Source of the DNA: Bacteroidetes bacterium OLB10
GTDB taxonomy: Bacteria > Bacteroidota > Bacteroidia > AKYH767-A > OLB10
Reading direction: 5' to 3'
Assembly (NCBI GenBank): GCA_001567275.1
Contig: LNBX01000044.1
Coordinates: 1 to 44,505, forward strand
Length of the DNA: 44,505 nucleotides
Numbering within the stretch: position 1 is the stretch's first letter; every line of letters begins with the position of its first letter. Below the pieces are notes generated by a model. The model saw only the letters and a list, made by a program, of their open reading frames with translations, did not search any database and had not been told where the DNA came from. The translations under genes were made by a program, and so were the position numbers. Shown one piece after another: positions 36,148-44,505 of the stretch.

Positions 36148-38397
36148 ATGGCATCAAGTACCATATTCAGAAACTTTACCGTTCCGGTTGAAAAGAGATC
36201 ATTGCTTCTTATTGGCAATGATATAGCCAACGGCAAATACAAAGCTGAGGTAGAAGAAATCAGGGCATTGCTGGAGCAAGGCAAAACCGAAGAAGCTGCC
36301 AATAAGAAAAAGCAATTGTTGGCCTTCACTCCATCCGCAGTATTCACGGAGAAAAGGCAAATGCCTTTCCTTGAAATGTACAGCGGCTTTGTGCATCTTG
36401 ATTTTGATAAGCTGACACAGGAACAGTTGGATGCTGCTTTCAAAGTCATTGCTGAAATTTCCTTCACCTTCTTATGCTTCATCAGCCCAAGTGGCAACGG
36501 CCTCAAAGTATTCATTGAAGTGGATACAGGCATTGAACACCACGACATAGCCTATTTACAAGTGCAGAAGCATTACGAAGAAGCAACAGGCTTAAAAGCA
36601 GACCCAAGCTGCAAGGACATTACAAGGCTTTGCTTTATGAGTTACCACCCTGGACTGTACAAGAACATCCGTAACGAAAAATTCAAAGTGCAGTTACCTG
36701 ATACGCTGATTAAGGAAGAAGCCCTGCCAGCAACGCAGCAGAATATTCCACCCATTCAGGACGAGCCGCAGGAGGATTTAAACATCGCTTTCATTTTCAA
36801 CCAACAAATTCAATTCACCAATCAAAAAGCCCAATACACAGATGGAAACAGGAACAATTATATTTATCTGCTTGCTTCTAATTGCAACAGAGCTGGTTTA
36901 TCGCAACCCGATACTGAACTTTTATGTTCGCAGCATTTTGACCTACCTGAAAGAGAAATTCATGAAGCGGTAAAAAGTGCCTACACCCACCACAAACCCG
37001 AGTTTGCAAAGTTTGCAAACACTGCAAAGTTGCAAAGTGCGGAACAGCAAACACCACAGGAAGATTACCTGAAGGCTACTCCTACTATTCCCGAAGAACT
37101 CTATTTGCAGATGCCTGAATTATTGCAGCATGGTGCAATGGCTTTCACCGATGAAAGGGAAAGGGATGTTTTTCTCACAGGGGCATTGGCAATTCTCAGC
37201 GGATGTTTGCCGGGAGTAAAAGGTGTGTATGCTGGTAATGAAATCTTCCCAAATGTTTTCTCATTCGCAATAGCCCCTGCCGCCAGCGGAAAAGGTGCTT
37301 TGAAATTTGCAAAGATGCTGGCAGACGATTACCACAGCTTTGTATTGAAGGCAAGCCGTGAGGCCGAATCCCAATACAATCAGGAACTATCCGAACACAA
37401 GCAGAAGATCAGCAGTAAAAAGAAAGGCGATACTTCCACCGAAGAAGCACCAACCAAACCCACTTTCAAAGTTGTGTACATTCCGGCCAATACCAGCTAT
37501 GCAAAAATCTTGTGGCACCTGGAGCAGAACGAAGGCACAGGCATTATTTGCGAAACCGAAGCCGACACCCTGGGCAATGTATTCAAACAGGAATGGGGTT
37601 CCTATTCCGATATGCTTCGCAAATCGTTTCACCACGAAAGGCTTTCCAGTTCCCGGAAAGGCAACAATGAATTTACAGAAGTAAATGCACCCAGCTTGTC
37701 CATTGCATTATCAGGTACGCCCAATCAGGTAACGGGTTTAATATCCTCTTCCGAAGATGGTTTATTCAGCCGTTTCATTTTCTATGCTTTTAAAGTGGAG
37801 CAAAAATGGAAAGACGTTTCACCCAATGCCAATAACATCAACCTCACTGAGCATTTCAAAATATTATCCGGCAAAGTGTTTAACATGGTCCAGTTCCTCC
37901 AACGGGAAGAAACAATAATAGAGTTGACTACCGAACAATGGCAGCAGCTAAACCAAACCTGCGAGGCGTGGCTCAATGATGTTACCATGTTCACAGCCGA
38001 AGAAGCCGCCAGTATCGTAAAGCGTCTGGGCTTGATCCTGTACCGCATGGTCATGATATTTACTTCTCTCCGCAAATTCGAGAACGGGGAAGCAGCCAGC
38101 AGGTTAGTTTGTACCGATGAAGATTTTAATACATCCCTTCGGTTGGCCGAAATATACCTCCACCACAGCATTCTCATGTTTAACAACCTGCCAAAGCAAA
38201 GCGAGGCCACCCAGTTTAAAACAGGCGATAGTAAACGCAAATTTTTTGATGCTTTACCGGCAGAGTTTACCCGCCAGCAAGCCGTTGAAACCGGCAAGCA
38301 GTTTCAGCTTTCTCCCCGTACCGTGGACGACATCCTCCACAATGCCACCGGCAAGGCTTTGGAAAAGCTGAAAGCCGGACACTACCGCAAAATCTAA
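36148..38397 (+). CDS. BT4734-like / DUF3987 replication-type protein
   Basis: The 749-residue protein has a BT4734/VirE-type N-terminal domain (about 1-200) with FVHLDFDKL and SPSGNGLKVFIEVDTG, resembling a primase-polymerase fold, then a Gln/Pro-rich linker and a DUF3987 domain. The latter has a Walker A-like APAASGKGAL (from 376), CETEADTLG and SGTPNQV, so it probably binds ATP and may act as a helicase. Such proteins are typical of integrative elements and phage-like islands and are thought to replicate the excised circle, although this has not been proven for the family as I know it. The gene is closed by a strong terminator. Confidence 0.85.
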   Translation: MASSTIFRNFTVPVEKRSLLLIGNDIANGKYKAEVEEIRALLEQGKTEEAANKKKQLLAFTPSAVFTEKRQMPFLEMYSGFVHLDFDKLTQEQLDAAFKVIAEISFTFLCFISPSGNGLKVFIEVDTGIEHHDIAYLQVQKHYEEATGLKADPSCKDITRLCFMSYHPGLYKNIRNEKFKVQLPDTLIKEEALPATQQNIPPIQDEPQEDLNIAFIFNQQIQFTNQKAQYTDGNRNNYIYLLASNCNRAGLSQPDTELLCSQHFDLPEREIHEAVKSAYTHHKPEFAKFANTAKLQSAEQQTPQEDYLKATPTIPEELYLQMPELLQHGAMAFTDERERDVFLTGALAILSGCLPGVKGVYAGNEIFPNVFSFAIAPAASGKGALKFAKMLADDYHSFVLKASREAESQYNQELSEHKQKISSKKKGDTSTEEAPTKPTFKVVYIPANTSYAKILWHLEQNEGTGIICETEADTLGNVFKQEWGSYSDMLRKSFHHERLSSSRKGNNEFTEVNAPSLSIALSGTPNQVTGLISSSEDGLFSRFIFYAFKVEQKWKDVSPNANNINLTEHFKILSGKVFNMVQFLQREETIIELTTEQWQQLNQTCEAWLNDVTMFTAEEAASIVKRLGLILYRMVMIFTSLRKFENGEAASRLVCTDEDFNTSLRLAEIYLHHSILMFNNLPKQSEATQFKTGDSKRKFFDALPAEFTRQQAVETGKQFQLSPRTVDDILHNATGKALEKLKAGHYRKI
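37002..37036 (+). repeat. Iteron-like TTTGCAAA repeats inside the replication gene
   Basis: Four adjacent units of 8-9 bases read GTTTGCAAA, GTTTGCAAA, CACTGCAAA, GTTGCAAA in the linker part of the gene. Related TTTGCA motifs recur in the gap after the gene (38459-38464, 38468-38473, 38499-38504). Confidence 0.5.
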
Positions 38398-38423
38398 CCT
38401 GCTTCCCTTCATTGGTTTAGCTG

Positions 38424-38452
38424 CCCCATACTCAAAAAGTGATGGGGTTTTT
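38424..38452 (+). terminator. Intrinsic terminator after the DUF3987 gene
   Basis: CCCCAT-ACT (38424-38432) pairs with AGT-ATGGGG (up to 38447, with one bulged G) around a CAAAA loop, followed by five T. It separates the replication gene from the restriction-modification module. Confidence 0.8.
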
Positions 38453-38475
38453 GCATTGTTTGCAGACTTTGCAAG

Positions 38476-38498
38476 CCTGCCCGTCCGTACAGGCGGGG
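38476..38498. repeat. GC-rich palindromic element between island modules
   Basis: CCTGCCCGTCCGTACAGGCGGG is an imperfect palindrome centred on GTAC, flanked on both sides by TTTGCAA motifs. It stands out in this AT-rich gap and may be a protein-binding site or a mobile palindrome. Confidence 0.45.
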
Positions 38499-38545
38499 TT
38501 TGCAATCTTGCTATTCTTTTTAGTAAATCCTTTCTTTTGTTTTCT

Positions 38546-38553
38546 TATATTTG
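38546..38553 (+). promoter_or_regulatory. Likely -7 box of the XRE-hsd operon
   Basis: TATATTTG matches TAnnTTTG exactly, 29 bases before the XRE start. Confidence 0.55.
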
Positions 38554-38582
38554 CCAATATCTGACAAGTCAATTAAAGAACG

Positions 38583-38891
38583 ATGGCAACACAATTCGGT
38601 GAGAAAGTACGGGAGCTTAGGGAGCAGCAGCATTTATACCTGCGGCAGGTGGCTCCACTGTTGGAAATGGACACAGCCCAATTGAGTAAAATAGAAAAAG
38701 GAAGCCGCCAGCTTAAACGGGAACAGATTCCCTTGTTAACAGGTATTCTGAAAGCCAATGCCGATGAATTACTGGTGCTGTGGTTAGCCGATCAGTTGTA
38801 TGATGTGGTGAAGGATGAAGATGTAGCATTGAAGGCAATGGAAGCAGCGGAGGAAGTAATCATGAACAAAAAGAAATCGAAAAAGAAATAG
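38583..38891 (+). CDS. XRE-family transcriptional regulator
   Basis: The 102-residue protein is a Cro/cI-type HTH: FGEKVRELREQQHLYLRQVA, LLEMDTAQLSKIEKGSRQLK, ending in a Lys-rich tail (NKKKSKKK). It lies 26 bases before hsdR and probably controls the type I system in the way that controller proteins do, limiting restriction after entry into a new host. The DNA site is unknown. Confidence 0.88.
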   Translation: MATQFGEKVRELREQQHLYLRQVAPLLEMDTAQLSKIEKGSRQLKREQIPLLTGILKANADELLVLWLADQLYDVVKDEDVALKAMEAAEEVIMNKKKSKKK

Positions 38892-38917
38892 GCACAACAT
38901 CAAAGAGTAAATCAATT

Positions 38918-41900
38918 ATGGCCTTTAACGAAAATACAAGAGTAAAAATTCCGGCAATCCTGCACCTGTGTAGGTTAGGGTACGATTACATTTCGCTGTC
39001 AAAGGCTAAATGGGATATAACCACCAACATCTTCACTGATATTTTTAATGAGAGCATCAAAAGAATAAACCCCGACATTGAAGAAGCCGATATAAAGAAA
39101 ACGTACGAAAACATTTGCCTGGCATTAGACAATGAAGATTTAGGCGAGGCTTTCTCCAATATGCTCAATGCAACATCAGGCGTTAAACTCATTGACTACA
39201 AAGATTTCAACAACAATACTTTTAATGTAGTTACAGAACTCACCTATAAAAACGGTGATGATGAATTTAGACCTGATATAACCTTATTGATAAATGGAAT
39301 GCCGTTGGCATTCATTGAAGTAAAAAAGCCAAACAATCAGGAAGGTGTGCTTGCAGAACGAGACCGCATTAGTGTACGGTTTAAGAATAAGAAGTTCCGC
39401 AAGTTTATCAACATATCCCAGGTGTTGGTTTTCTCCAACAACATGGAGTACGACATCGAATCAATTGAACCCATACAAGGAGCATTTTATTCTTCCACTT
39501 CTTATTCGGCTGCAAACTTCAACTGTTTCAGGGAAGAAGAAACTTTCGATTTGGCAACACTGCTGAAACCCGAAGACGACCAACTGGAGAATTTTGTTTT
39601 GAAAGACAATAACCTTTCAGCTATTAAGCATTCACCGGAGTTCATTACCAACAAAGAACCCAATGCACCCACCAACCGAATCCTCACTTCACTTTTCAGC
39701 AGAGACCGAATGGCATTTGTGCTGAAGTATTCCATTGCCTATGTGCAGGAAACAAACGGGTTGGAAAAACACATCATGCGTTATCCGCAGATGTTTGCAA
39801 CAAAGGCAATAGAAAACAAACTGAATGAAGGAATAAAAAAAGGCATCATTTGGCATACACAGGGTAGTGGTAAAACTGCTTTGTCTTATTACAATGTGCA
39901 ATACCTCACCGACTATTTTCAGAAGAAGGAAATCGTACCGAAATTCTATTTCATTGTTGACCGCATAGACCTGATGATTCAGGCACACCGTGAATTTAAA
40001 AGCCGTGGACTGGTAGTGCATACAGTAAATTCAAAAGAAGAACTCTTGCAGAATTTCCGGCAGCGACAAGCTATTCACAACCTTTCCGGCAAAAGGGAAA
40101 TTACAGTCGTAAACATTCAGAAGTTTAAGGATGATACCGATGTACTTCGTTCCAATGATTACGACATCAACACCCAACGTATCTATTTTTTGGATGAGGT
40201 TCACCGTAGCTACAATCCAACAGGTAGTTTCCTGGCAAACCTGTTTAACTCCGATAGAAACGCTATACTGATTGGCTTAACCGGAACACCGCTTATTGGA
40301 AAAGACCGCACCTCAAAAGCAACCTTTGGCGATTACATTCACAAATACTACTACAATGCTTCCATTGCCGATGGCTATACTTTAAAGTTGATTCGGGAAG
40401 ACATTGAAACCAGCTACAAAATTCAACTGAAAGAAGCTCTTAAAGAAGTGGAGATTCTTAAAGGCGATGCAGACAAACGCATCATCTATGCACATGCAAA
40501 GTTTGCCGAGCCAATGCTGGATTACATTGTACAGGACTTTATAAAAAGCCGTACCCGTTTTGGCGACCATACCATTGGTGCAATGGTAGTTTGCGATAGT
40601 GCCGACCAGGCTCGTAAACTGTTTGAGATTTTCATCAATAAATACAACCCAACGCAAAAGGTGATTGAAGAAGTATTGCCTTACTCAATAGCTGCTGAAC
40701 CTGTGGTTGAATATGGCAACTATAACCGGGACCTTAAAAAAAGTCTCACCGCTTCGCTGATCCTGCATGATGTAGGCTCAAAGGATGAACGAAAAGACGA
40801 AGTGGAAGATTTTAAAGACGGTAAAATTGATTTTCTCTTTGTGTACAACATGCTGCTCACCGGCTTTGATGCCAAGCGGTTGAAAAAATTATACATAGGC
40901 CGTTTAATCAAAGACCATAACCTGCTGCAAACACTCACAAGGGTAAACCGTCCTTACAAGAAATTCAGGTACGGTTATGTGGTTGACTTTGCTGACATCA
41001 GCGGTGAGTTTGATAAAACCAACAAAGCCTATTTTGATGAACTTCAAGGTGAGTTAGGCGATGAAATGCAGCACTACTCTAACCTCTTCAAATCAAAAGA
41101 AGAGATTGAAGAAGAAATTAGGGACATCAAGGAAAAGCTGTGGCATTACGATACCAACAATGCCGAAATATTCTCTCAACAGATAAGCCAGATTGAAGAC
41201 CGTAAAACGGTATTGGAAATAAAGAAGGCTTTGGAAGGTGCAAAAAACCTGTACAACCTTATCCGCTTGTATGGGCATTTTGATTTGCTGGAGAAAATTG
41301 ATTTCCGAAAACTAAATCAGCTTTACAATGAAACAGCAAGGCACCTGGAGTTACTGAACCTGAAAGAATCTGTTCAGAACAATGTGGATACTACCAACCT
41401 GCTGAATGTAGCATTGGAGAATGTCATTTTTATGTTCCGCAAAGTATCGGAAGAAGAAATGGTTATTGCCGACCAGCTAAAGGATATGCTTCGCAAAACC
41501 CGTGAAGCATTGGGCGGCAACTTCGACCAGAACGACCCACAATTTGTAAGCCTTTATGATGAACTGAAAAGGTTGTTTGATAAAAAGAACCTCGATGAAA
41601 TTACGCAGGAGGATATGAAACAAAACATCGGCTCACTGCAAAAGATTTATGATAAGGTGACTGAACTCAACCGAAAAAACAATCTGTTGAAAGCCAAATA
41701 CGAGAATGATGCCAAGTATGCACGGATGCACAAACGCATTGTAGAGCAGGGCAACATATCCAAAAGGGAAAGCGAAATATGCGAAACCCTGATGGATATT
41801 AAAAAGCAGGTGGATGATAAAGTGCTGATGAATACACAGATGCTCAACAACGAAAGTTATTTCGATAAGCTGATGATACAAATGGTGATTGGCAGCTTTG

Positions 41901-42001
41901 GCAAAAGCAAAATTGAATTAGACCCCGAATCAGCAAAGTATATCAATAGCTTTTTGGTAAAAGAATACATTAACGAATATCAAGGCAAATACGCATGGTG
42001 A
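38918..42001 (+). CDS. hsdR: Type I restriction enzyme, R subunit (HsdR)
   Basis: HsdR translocates and cleaves DNA unmethylated at the system's site. The 1027 residues start with the nuclease domain, whose PD-(D/E)xK residues Asp120, Glu134 and Lys136 lie in FRPDITLLI and AFIEVKKP. The SF2 motor follows with GSGKT (316-320), DEVH (426-429) as a DEAH variant, TGTPLIG and later motifs LLTGFDAKRLKKLYI and QTLTRVNRPYKKF. The C-terminal part is helical and binds the methylase core. All motifs are intact. The stop codon overlaps the hsdM start (ATGGTGA). Confidence 0.96.
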   Translation: MAFNENTRVKIPAILHLCRLGYDYISLSKAKWDITTNIFTDIFNESIKRINPDIEEADIKKTYENICLALDNEDLGEAFSNMLNATSGVKLIDYKDFNNNTFNVVTELTYKNGDDEFRPDITLLINGMPLAFIEVKKPNNQEGVLAERDRISVRFKNKKFRKFINISQVLVFSNNMEYDIESIEPIQGAFYSSTSYSAANFNCFREEETFDLATLLKPEDDQLENFVLKDNNLSAIKHSPEFITNKEPNAPTNRILTSLFSRDRMAFVLKYSIAYVQETNGLEKHIMRYPQMFATKAIENKLNEGIKKGIIWHTQGSGKTALSYYNVQYLTDYFQKKEIVPKFYFIVDRIDLMIQAHREFKSRGLVVHTVNSKEELLQNFRQRQAIHNLSGKREITVVNIQKFKDDTDVLRSNDYDINTQRIYFLDEVHRSYNPTGSFLANLFNSDRNAILIGLTGTPLIGKDRTSKATFGDYIHKYYYNASIADGYTLKLIREDIETSYKIQLKEALKEVEILKGDADKRIIYAHAKFAEPMLDYIVQDFIKSRTRFGDHTIGAMVVCDSADQARKLFEIFINKYNPTQKVIEEVLPYSIAAEPVVEYGNYNRDLKKSLTASLILHDVGSKDERKDEVEDFKDGKIDFLFVYNMLLTGFDAKRLKKLYIGRLIKDHNLLQTLTRVNRPYKKFRYGYVVDFADISGEFDKTNKAYFDELQGELGDEMQHYSNLFKSKEEIEEEIRDIKEKLWHYDTNNAEIFSQQISQIEDRKTVLEIKKALEGAKNLYNLIRLYGHFDLLEKIDFRKLNQLYNETARHLELLNLKESVQNNVDTTNLLNVALENVIFMFRKVSEEEMVIADQLKDMLRKTREALGGNFDQNDPQFVSLYDELKRLFDKKNLDEITQEDMKQNIGSLQKIYDKVTELNRKNNLLKAKYENDAKYARMHKRIVEQGNISKRESEICETLMDIKKQVDDKVLMNTQMLNNESYFDKLMIQMVIGSFGKSKIELDPESAKYINSFLVKEYINEYQGKYAW

Positions 42002-43623
42002 CGCAAGACTTTACGGCAAAAACAAAAGAACTGATTGATAACCTAAAGGGGGTTTGTACCTCCTATGGGTTAGGAAACGATGGCAATGAATTTAAGATCA
42101 TTACCCAGGTGTTCCTTTATAAATTCATGAACGATAAATTCGGTTATGAAGTAAAACAGTTGGAACCTAAACTGGCAAAAGCCGAAAGCTGGGAAAAAGA
42201 AATTGCCCAATACAGCGACAAACAATATGAAATGCTCTTGCTGCGGATGAACCCCGAAAGTGCCAAACTGAAAAGGGAACATTACCTCTCCAATTTATTC
42301 AACAGGCAGGACAAAGAAGAATTTGCAAAGTTCTTTGATGATACCCTCCGGGATATTGCCATTTTCAACAACGAGATTTTCTCGGTTAAAACCGGCACGG
42401 GTGCAAAGATTACCTTGTTTGATGAATTGAGTAATTACATTACCGACAGCAGCCAGCGGGATAATTTCTGCAAAGCCATCATCAACCAGTTGGTGAATTT
42501 CAGTTTTGAGAAAATCTTCAATCAGAAATTCGATTTCTTTTCCACCATTTTTGAATACCTCATCAAAGATTATAACAAAGACGGTGGCGGTAAATATGCA
42601 GAGTATTACACCCCACATGCCGTTTCAAAAATAATGGCTTCTATACTGGTGGATAAGCCGGTGAGCAATGTAACCTGTTACGACCCCTCCGCAGGTTCAG
42701 GAACTTTGTTGATGAACCTTGCCCATGCCATTGGCGAAGACAGGTGTACCATTTACTCTCAGGATATTTCGCAGAAATCATCCAGTATGTTGCGGTTGAA
42801 TTTGATATTGAACAACCTGGTACACTCCATTCAAAATATCATTCAGGGAAACACCATGCTGAACCCTTATCACAAGGTGGGTGATAAGCTGATGACCTTT
42901 GATTACATTGTTTCCAACCCACCGTTTAAATTAGACTTTAGCGATTTTCGCAATGACCTTGATTCAAAGCAAAACAAGGAACGATTCTTTGCTGGTATTC
43001 CAAAAATTAAGGCGAAGGATAAAGACAAGATGGAAATCTATTTGCTTTTCATCCAGCATATCATGTTCTCACTTTCAGCCAAAGGAAAAGCTGCGATAGT
43101 AGTGCCAACGGGATTTATAACAGCACCTAATGGAATTGAAAAGAAAATCAGAGAAAAGTTAGTTGAATCGAAAATGCTGAGAGGTGTTATTTCAATGCCA
43201 AGCAACATTTTTGCAACAACGGGTACAAATGTTTCAGTTCTCTTTATTGATAAGGCAAATACAAAAGGCGATATAGTATTGATGGATGCTTCGAAATTAG
43301 GAGAGGAAGTTAAAGATGGTAAGAACAAAAAAACGCTTCTTTCTCCGATTGAAGAACAATTGATAATTAATACATTTAATAACCATGAGGCTGTTGAAGA
43401 TTTTACAGTTGTAGTTTCTTACGAACAGATTAAAGAAAAGAATTTTAGTTTTAGTGCTGGTCAGTATTTTGAAGTAAAAATTAATTACTCTGAAATTACT
43501 CCAAAGGAGTTTAATGAAAAGGTTGATTCATTCAAGGCAAGCTTTACCAAGCTATTTGCTGATTCCAAACTATTAGAGGTAGAAATAAAAAAGCAATTGG
43601 AGGGCTTGCATTATGATTTATAA
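41995..43623 (+). CDS. hsdM: Type I adenine DNA methyltransferase, M subunit (HsdM)
   Basis: The 542-residue protein has an N-terminal helical HsdM_N domain, SAM motif I DPSAGSGTLL (from 230) and motif IV NPPF (308-311), which indicates N6-adenine methylation. PTGFITAPNGIEKKIREKL and SMPSNIFATTGTNVSVLFI are typical of the family. The ATG overlaps the hsdR stop and the 3' end overlaps hsdS by 11 bases. From about 43080 onward the base composition becomes clearly more AT-rich than the first two thirds, although the protein remains well formed. This suggests that the gene's 3' end and hsdS were exchanged by recombination. Confidence 0.95.
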   Translation: MVTQDFTAKTKELIDNLKGVCTSYGLGNDGNEFKIITQVFLYKFMNDKFGYEVKQLEPKLAKAESWEKEIAQYSDKQYEMLLLRMNPESAKLKREHYLSNLFNRQDKEEFAKFFDDTLRDIAIFNNEIFSVKTGTGAKITLFDELSNYITDSSQRDNFCKAIINQLVNFSFEKIFNQKFDFFSTIFEYLIKDYNKDGGGKYAEYYTPHAVSKIMASILVDKPVSNVTCYDPSAGSGTLLMNLAHAIGEDRCTIYSQDISQKSSSMLRLNLILNNLVHSIQNIIQGNTMLNPYHKVGDKLMTFDYIVSNPPFKLDFSDFRNDLDSKQNKERFFAGIPKIKAKDKDKMEIYLLFIQHIMFSLSAKGKAAIVVPTGFITAPNGIEKKIREKLVESKMLRGVISMPSNIFATTGTNVSVLFIDKANTKGDIVLMDASKLGEEVKDGKNKKTLLSPIEEQLIINTFNNHEAVEDFTVVVSYEQIKEKNFSFSAGQYFEVKINYSEITPKEFNEKVDSFKASFTKLFADSKLLEVEIKKQLEGLHYDL

Positions 43624-44505
43624 CGACTCCAAATATAATTCAGATTGGGCCATTAAGCCTCTTAACAAATTAGGAGAATTTAATCGAGGTAAATCAAAGC
43701 ATAGGCCCAGGAATGATAAAAGGTTGTTTGATAATGGAACTTATCCATTGGTTCAAACTGGAGAAATTTCTGCCGCTAACCTTTACATAAGAAGCCATTC
43801 AGCTGCTTATAATGACTTTGGATTGAAGCAGAGTAAACTTTGGCCAGAAAATACACTATGCATTACAATTGCGGCAAACATAGCCGAGACTGCTTTATTG
43901 GGATATCCAATGTGTTTCCCTGATAGTATTGTTGGTTTTAATGCATATCCGGAGGAATCATCTGAATTGTTTATGCATTATGTATTCACGTACATTAAAA
44001 GAGCTATACAAAATTCTGCATCAGGTAGCATTCAGGATAATATTAATATAGATTATTTAACTTCTTTTAAATTTTCGAATCCCCAAGAAATCATATCAGG
44101 ATAAGGTTGTCGATGTCCTTTCATCATTGGATAAAAAAATTGAGCTTAATAACAAAATCAATAAAGAGTTGGATGATATGAGCAGGATGCTGTATAATTA
44201 TTGGTTTGTTCAGTTTGATTTCCCAGATAAAAAATGGCAGACCTTATAAGTCAAGCGGTGGAAAAATGGTTTGGAATAATGAATTAAAAAAGAGAAATAC
44301 CTGAAGGCTGGGAATTGAAACATCTTTCAAAGATTACTAATGTAAGCACTGAAACACTCAATCCATTCAATTTCCCGGATACAGAATTTAAGCATTATAG
44401 TATACCTGCTTTTGATGAAGTTGGTACTTATAAAATTGAAAACGGCAGTGAAATAAAGAGTGCAAAGTTCATTATTAGAAATTTAGACGTACTCGTTTCT
44501 AAGCT
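43613..44505 (+). pseudogene. hsdS: Type I specificity subunit HsdS, interrupted by three +1 shifts and cut by the window edge
   Basis: HsdS recognises the DNA target through two target-recognition domains. The first reading frame (163 residues to the stop at 44104) covers TRD1: FNRGKSKHRPRNDKRLFDNG through NPQEIIS. Homologous sequence continues in other frames. After an extra G at 44099-44100 the frame reads DKVVDVLSSLDKKIELNNK and MSRMLYNYWFVQFDFP, the central conserved helix. After one extra A in the six-A run 44229-44234 it reads GRPYKSSGGKMVWNNELK. After another in 44286-44291 it reads REIPEGWELKHLSKITNVS and TRD2, which stays open to the edge. All three changes are single-base gains in homopolymers, so they are either real inactivating shifts, a phase-variable switch or assembly errors. 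Confidence 0.85.

Larger units (their letters stand above)
32966..44505 (+). mobile_element. Left part of a genomic island integrated in the mnmE 3' end
   Basis: The boundary is drawn at the mnmE stop because everything after it is island-type: repeats, excisionase-like protein, tyrosine integrase, a replication-type protein, XRE regulator and type I restriction-modification genes, all on the plus strand. No conjugation or relaxase gene is seen so far, so it may be a mobilisable or integrase-only island. The element is cut by the right edge. Confidence 0.75.

Noticed and set aside
32966..44505. A CRISPR array or a known anti-phage system other than type I restriction in the island
   Set aside because: No regularly spaced repeats of 24-48 bases and no cas, toxin-antitoxin pair or other defence gene was recognised in the part visible here.

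Overview
The window comes from a member of the Bacteroidota. Three things point there: a type IX secretion component (PorQ) together with a protein carrying a type IX C-terminal sorting domain; promoter-like boxes of the Bacteroidota form TAnnTTTG, with no E. coli-like -10/-35 boxes noticed; and moderate GC content with a mix of housekeeping genes in short operons. The genus cannot be named from this sequence. A Chitinophaga- or Sphingobacteria-like environmental lineage would fit, but that is a guess.

Layout. 1-2295: a secreted beta-propeller-like protein on the minus strand, then about 640 bases without genes that hold two REP-like palindromes and a 122-base nested inverted repeat. 2296-9504: housekeeping genes. 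ffh, folD and argS lie on the plus strand and glyA-porQ-cmk form a minus-strand operon. 9594-14297: a two-gene secondary-metabolism cassette, made of a one-module NRPS (C-A-T-TE) and its own Sfp-type phosphopantetheinyl transferase. The adenylation pocket reads as an asparagine code, and the thioesterase has Cys in place of Ser and Asn where the catalytic His is expected. 14400-21303: two DEAD-box helicases, a second small phosphopantetheinyl transferase, a methyltransferase, a zinc phospholipase C/P1 nuclease-like protein, a drug/metabolite transporter and a lipoprotein. 21415-29573: an exopolysaccharide locus (asparagine synthetase, GT4 glycosyltransferase, Wza-like exporter, Wzc-like tyrosine kinase with a Tyr-Gly repeat tail, RfbC, WecA-like initiating transferase). 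29634-32965: a tightly packed operon of rhomboid protease, HAD phosphatase, class IV aminotransferase and mnmE.

From the last codons of mnmE to the right edge the sequence is a mobile island. Its left end is the mnmE 3' end, a site also used by SGI1-type islands. It carries a zinc-ribbon/HTH excisionase-like gene, a tyrosine integrase, an unrecognised gene, a second HTH gene, a BT4734-like/DUF3987 replication-type protein, an XRE regulator and a type I restriction-modification system (hsdR, hsdM, hsdS). A cluster of TTGTTGCC repeats in both orientations sits at the island's left end and overlaps the likely int/xis promoter, which suggests integrase arm sites that also control expression. hsdS is interrupted by three apparent single-base insertions and runs off the window. 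The right end of the island is not in the window.

The most unusual items are the asparagine-type NRPS with its atypical thioesterase, the mnmE-targeted island with its repeat-embedded promoter, and the broken specificity gene.
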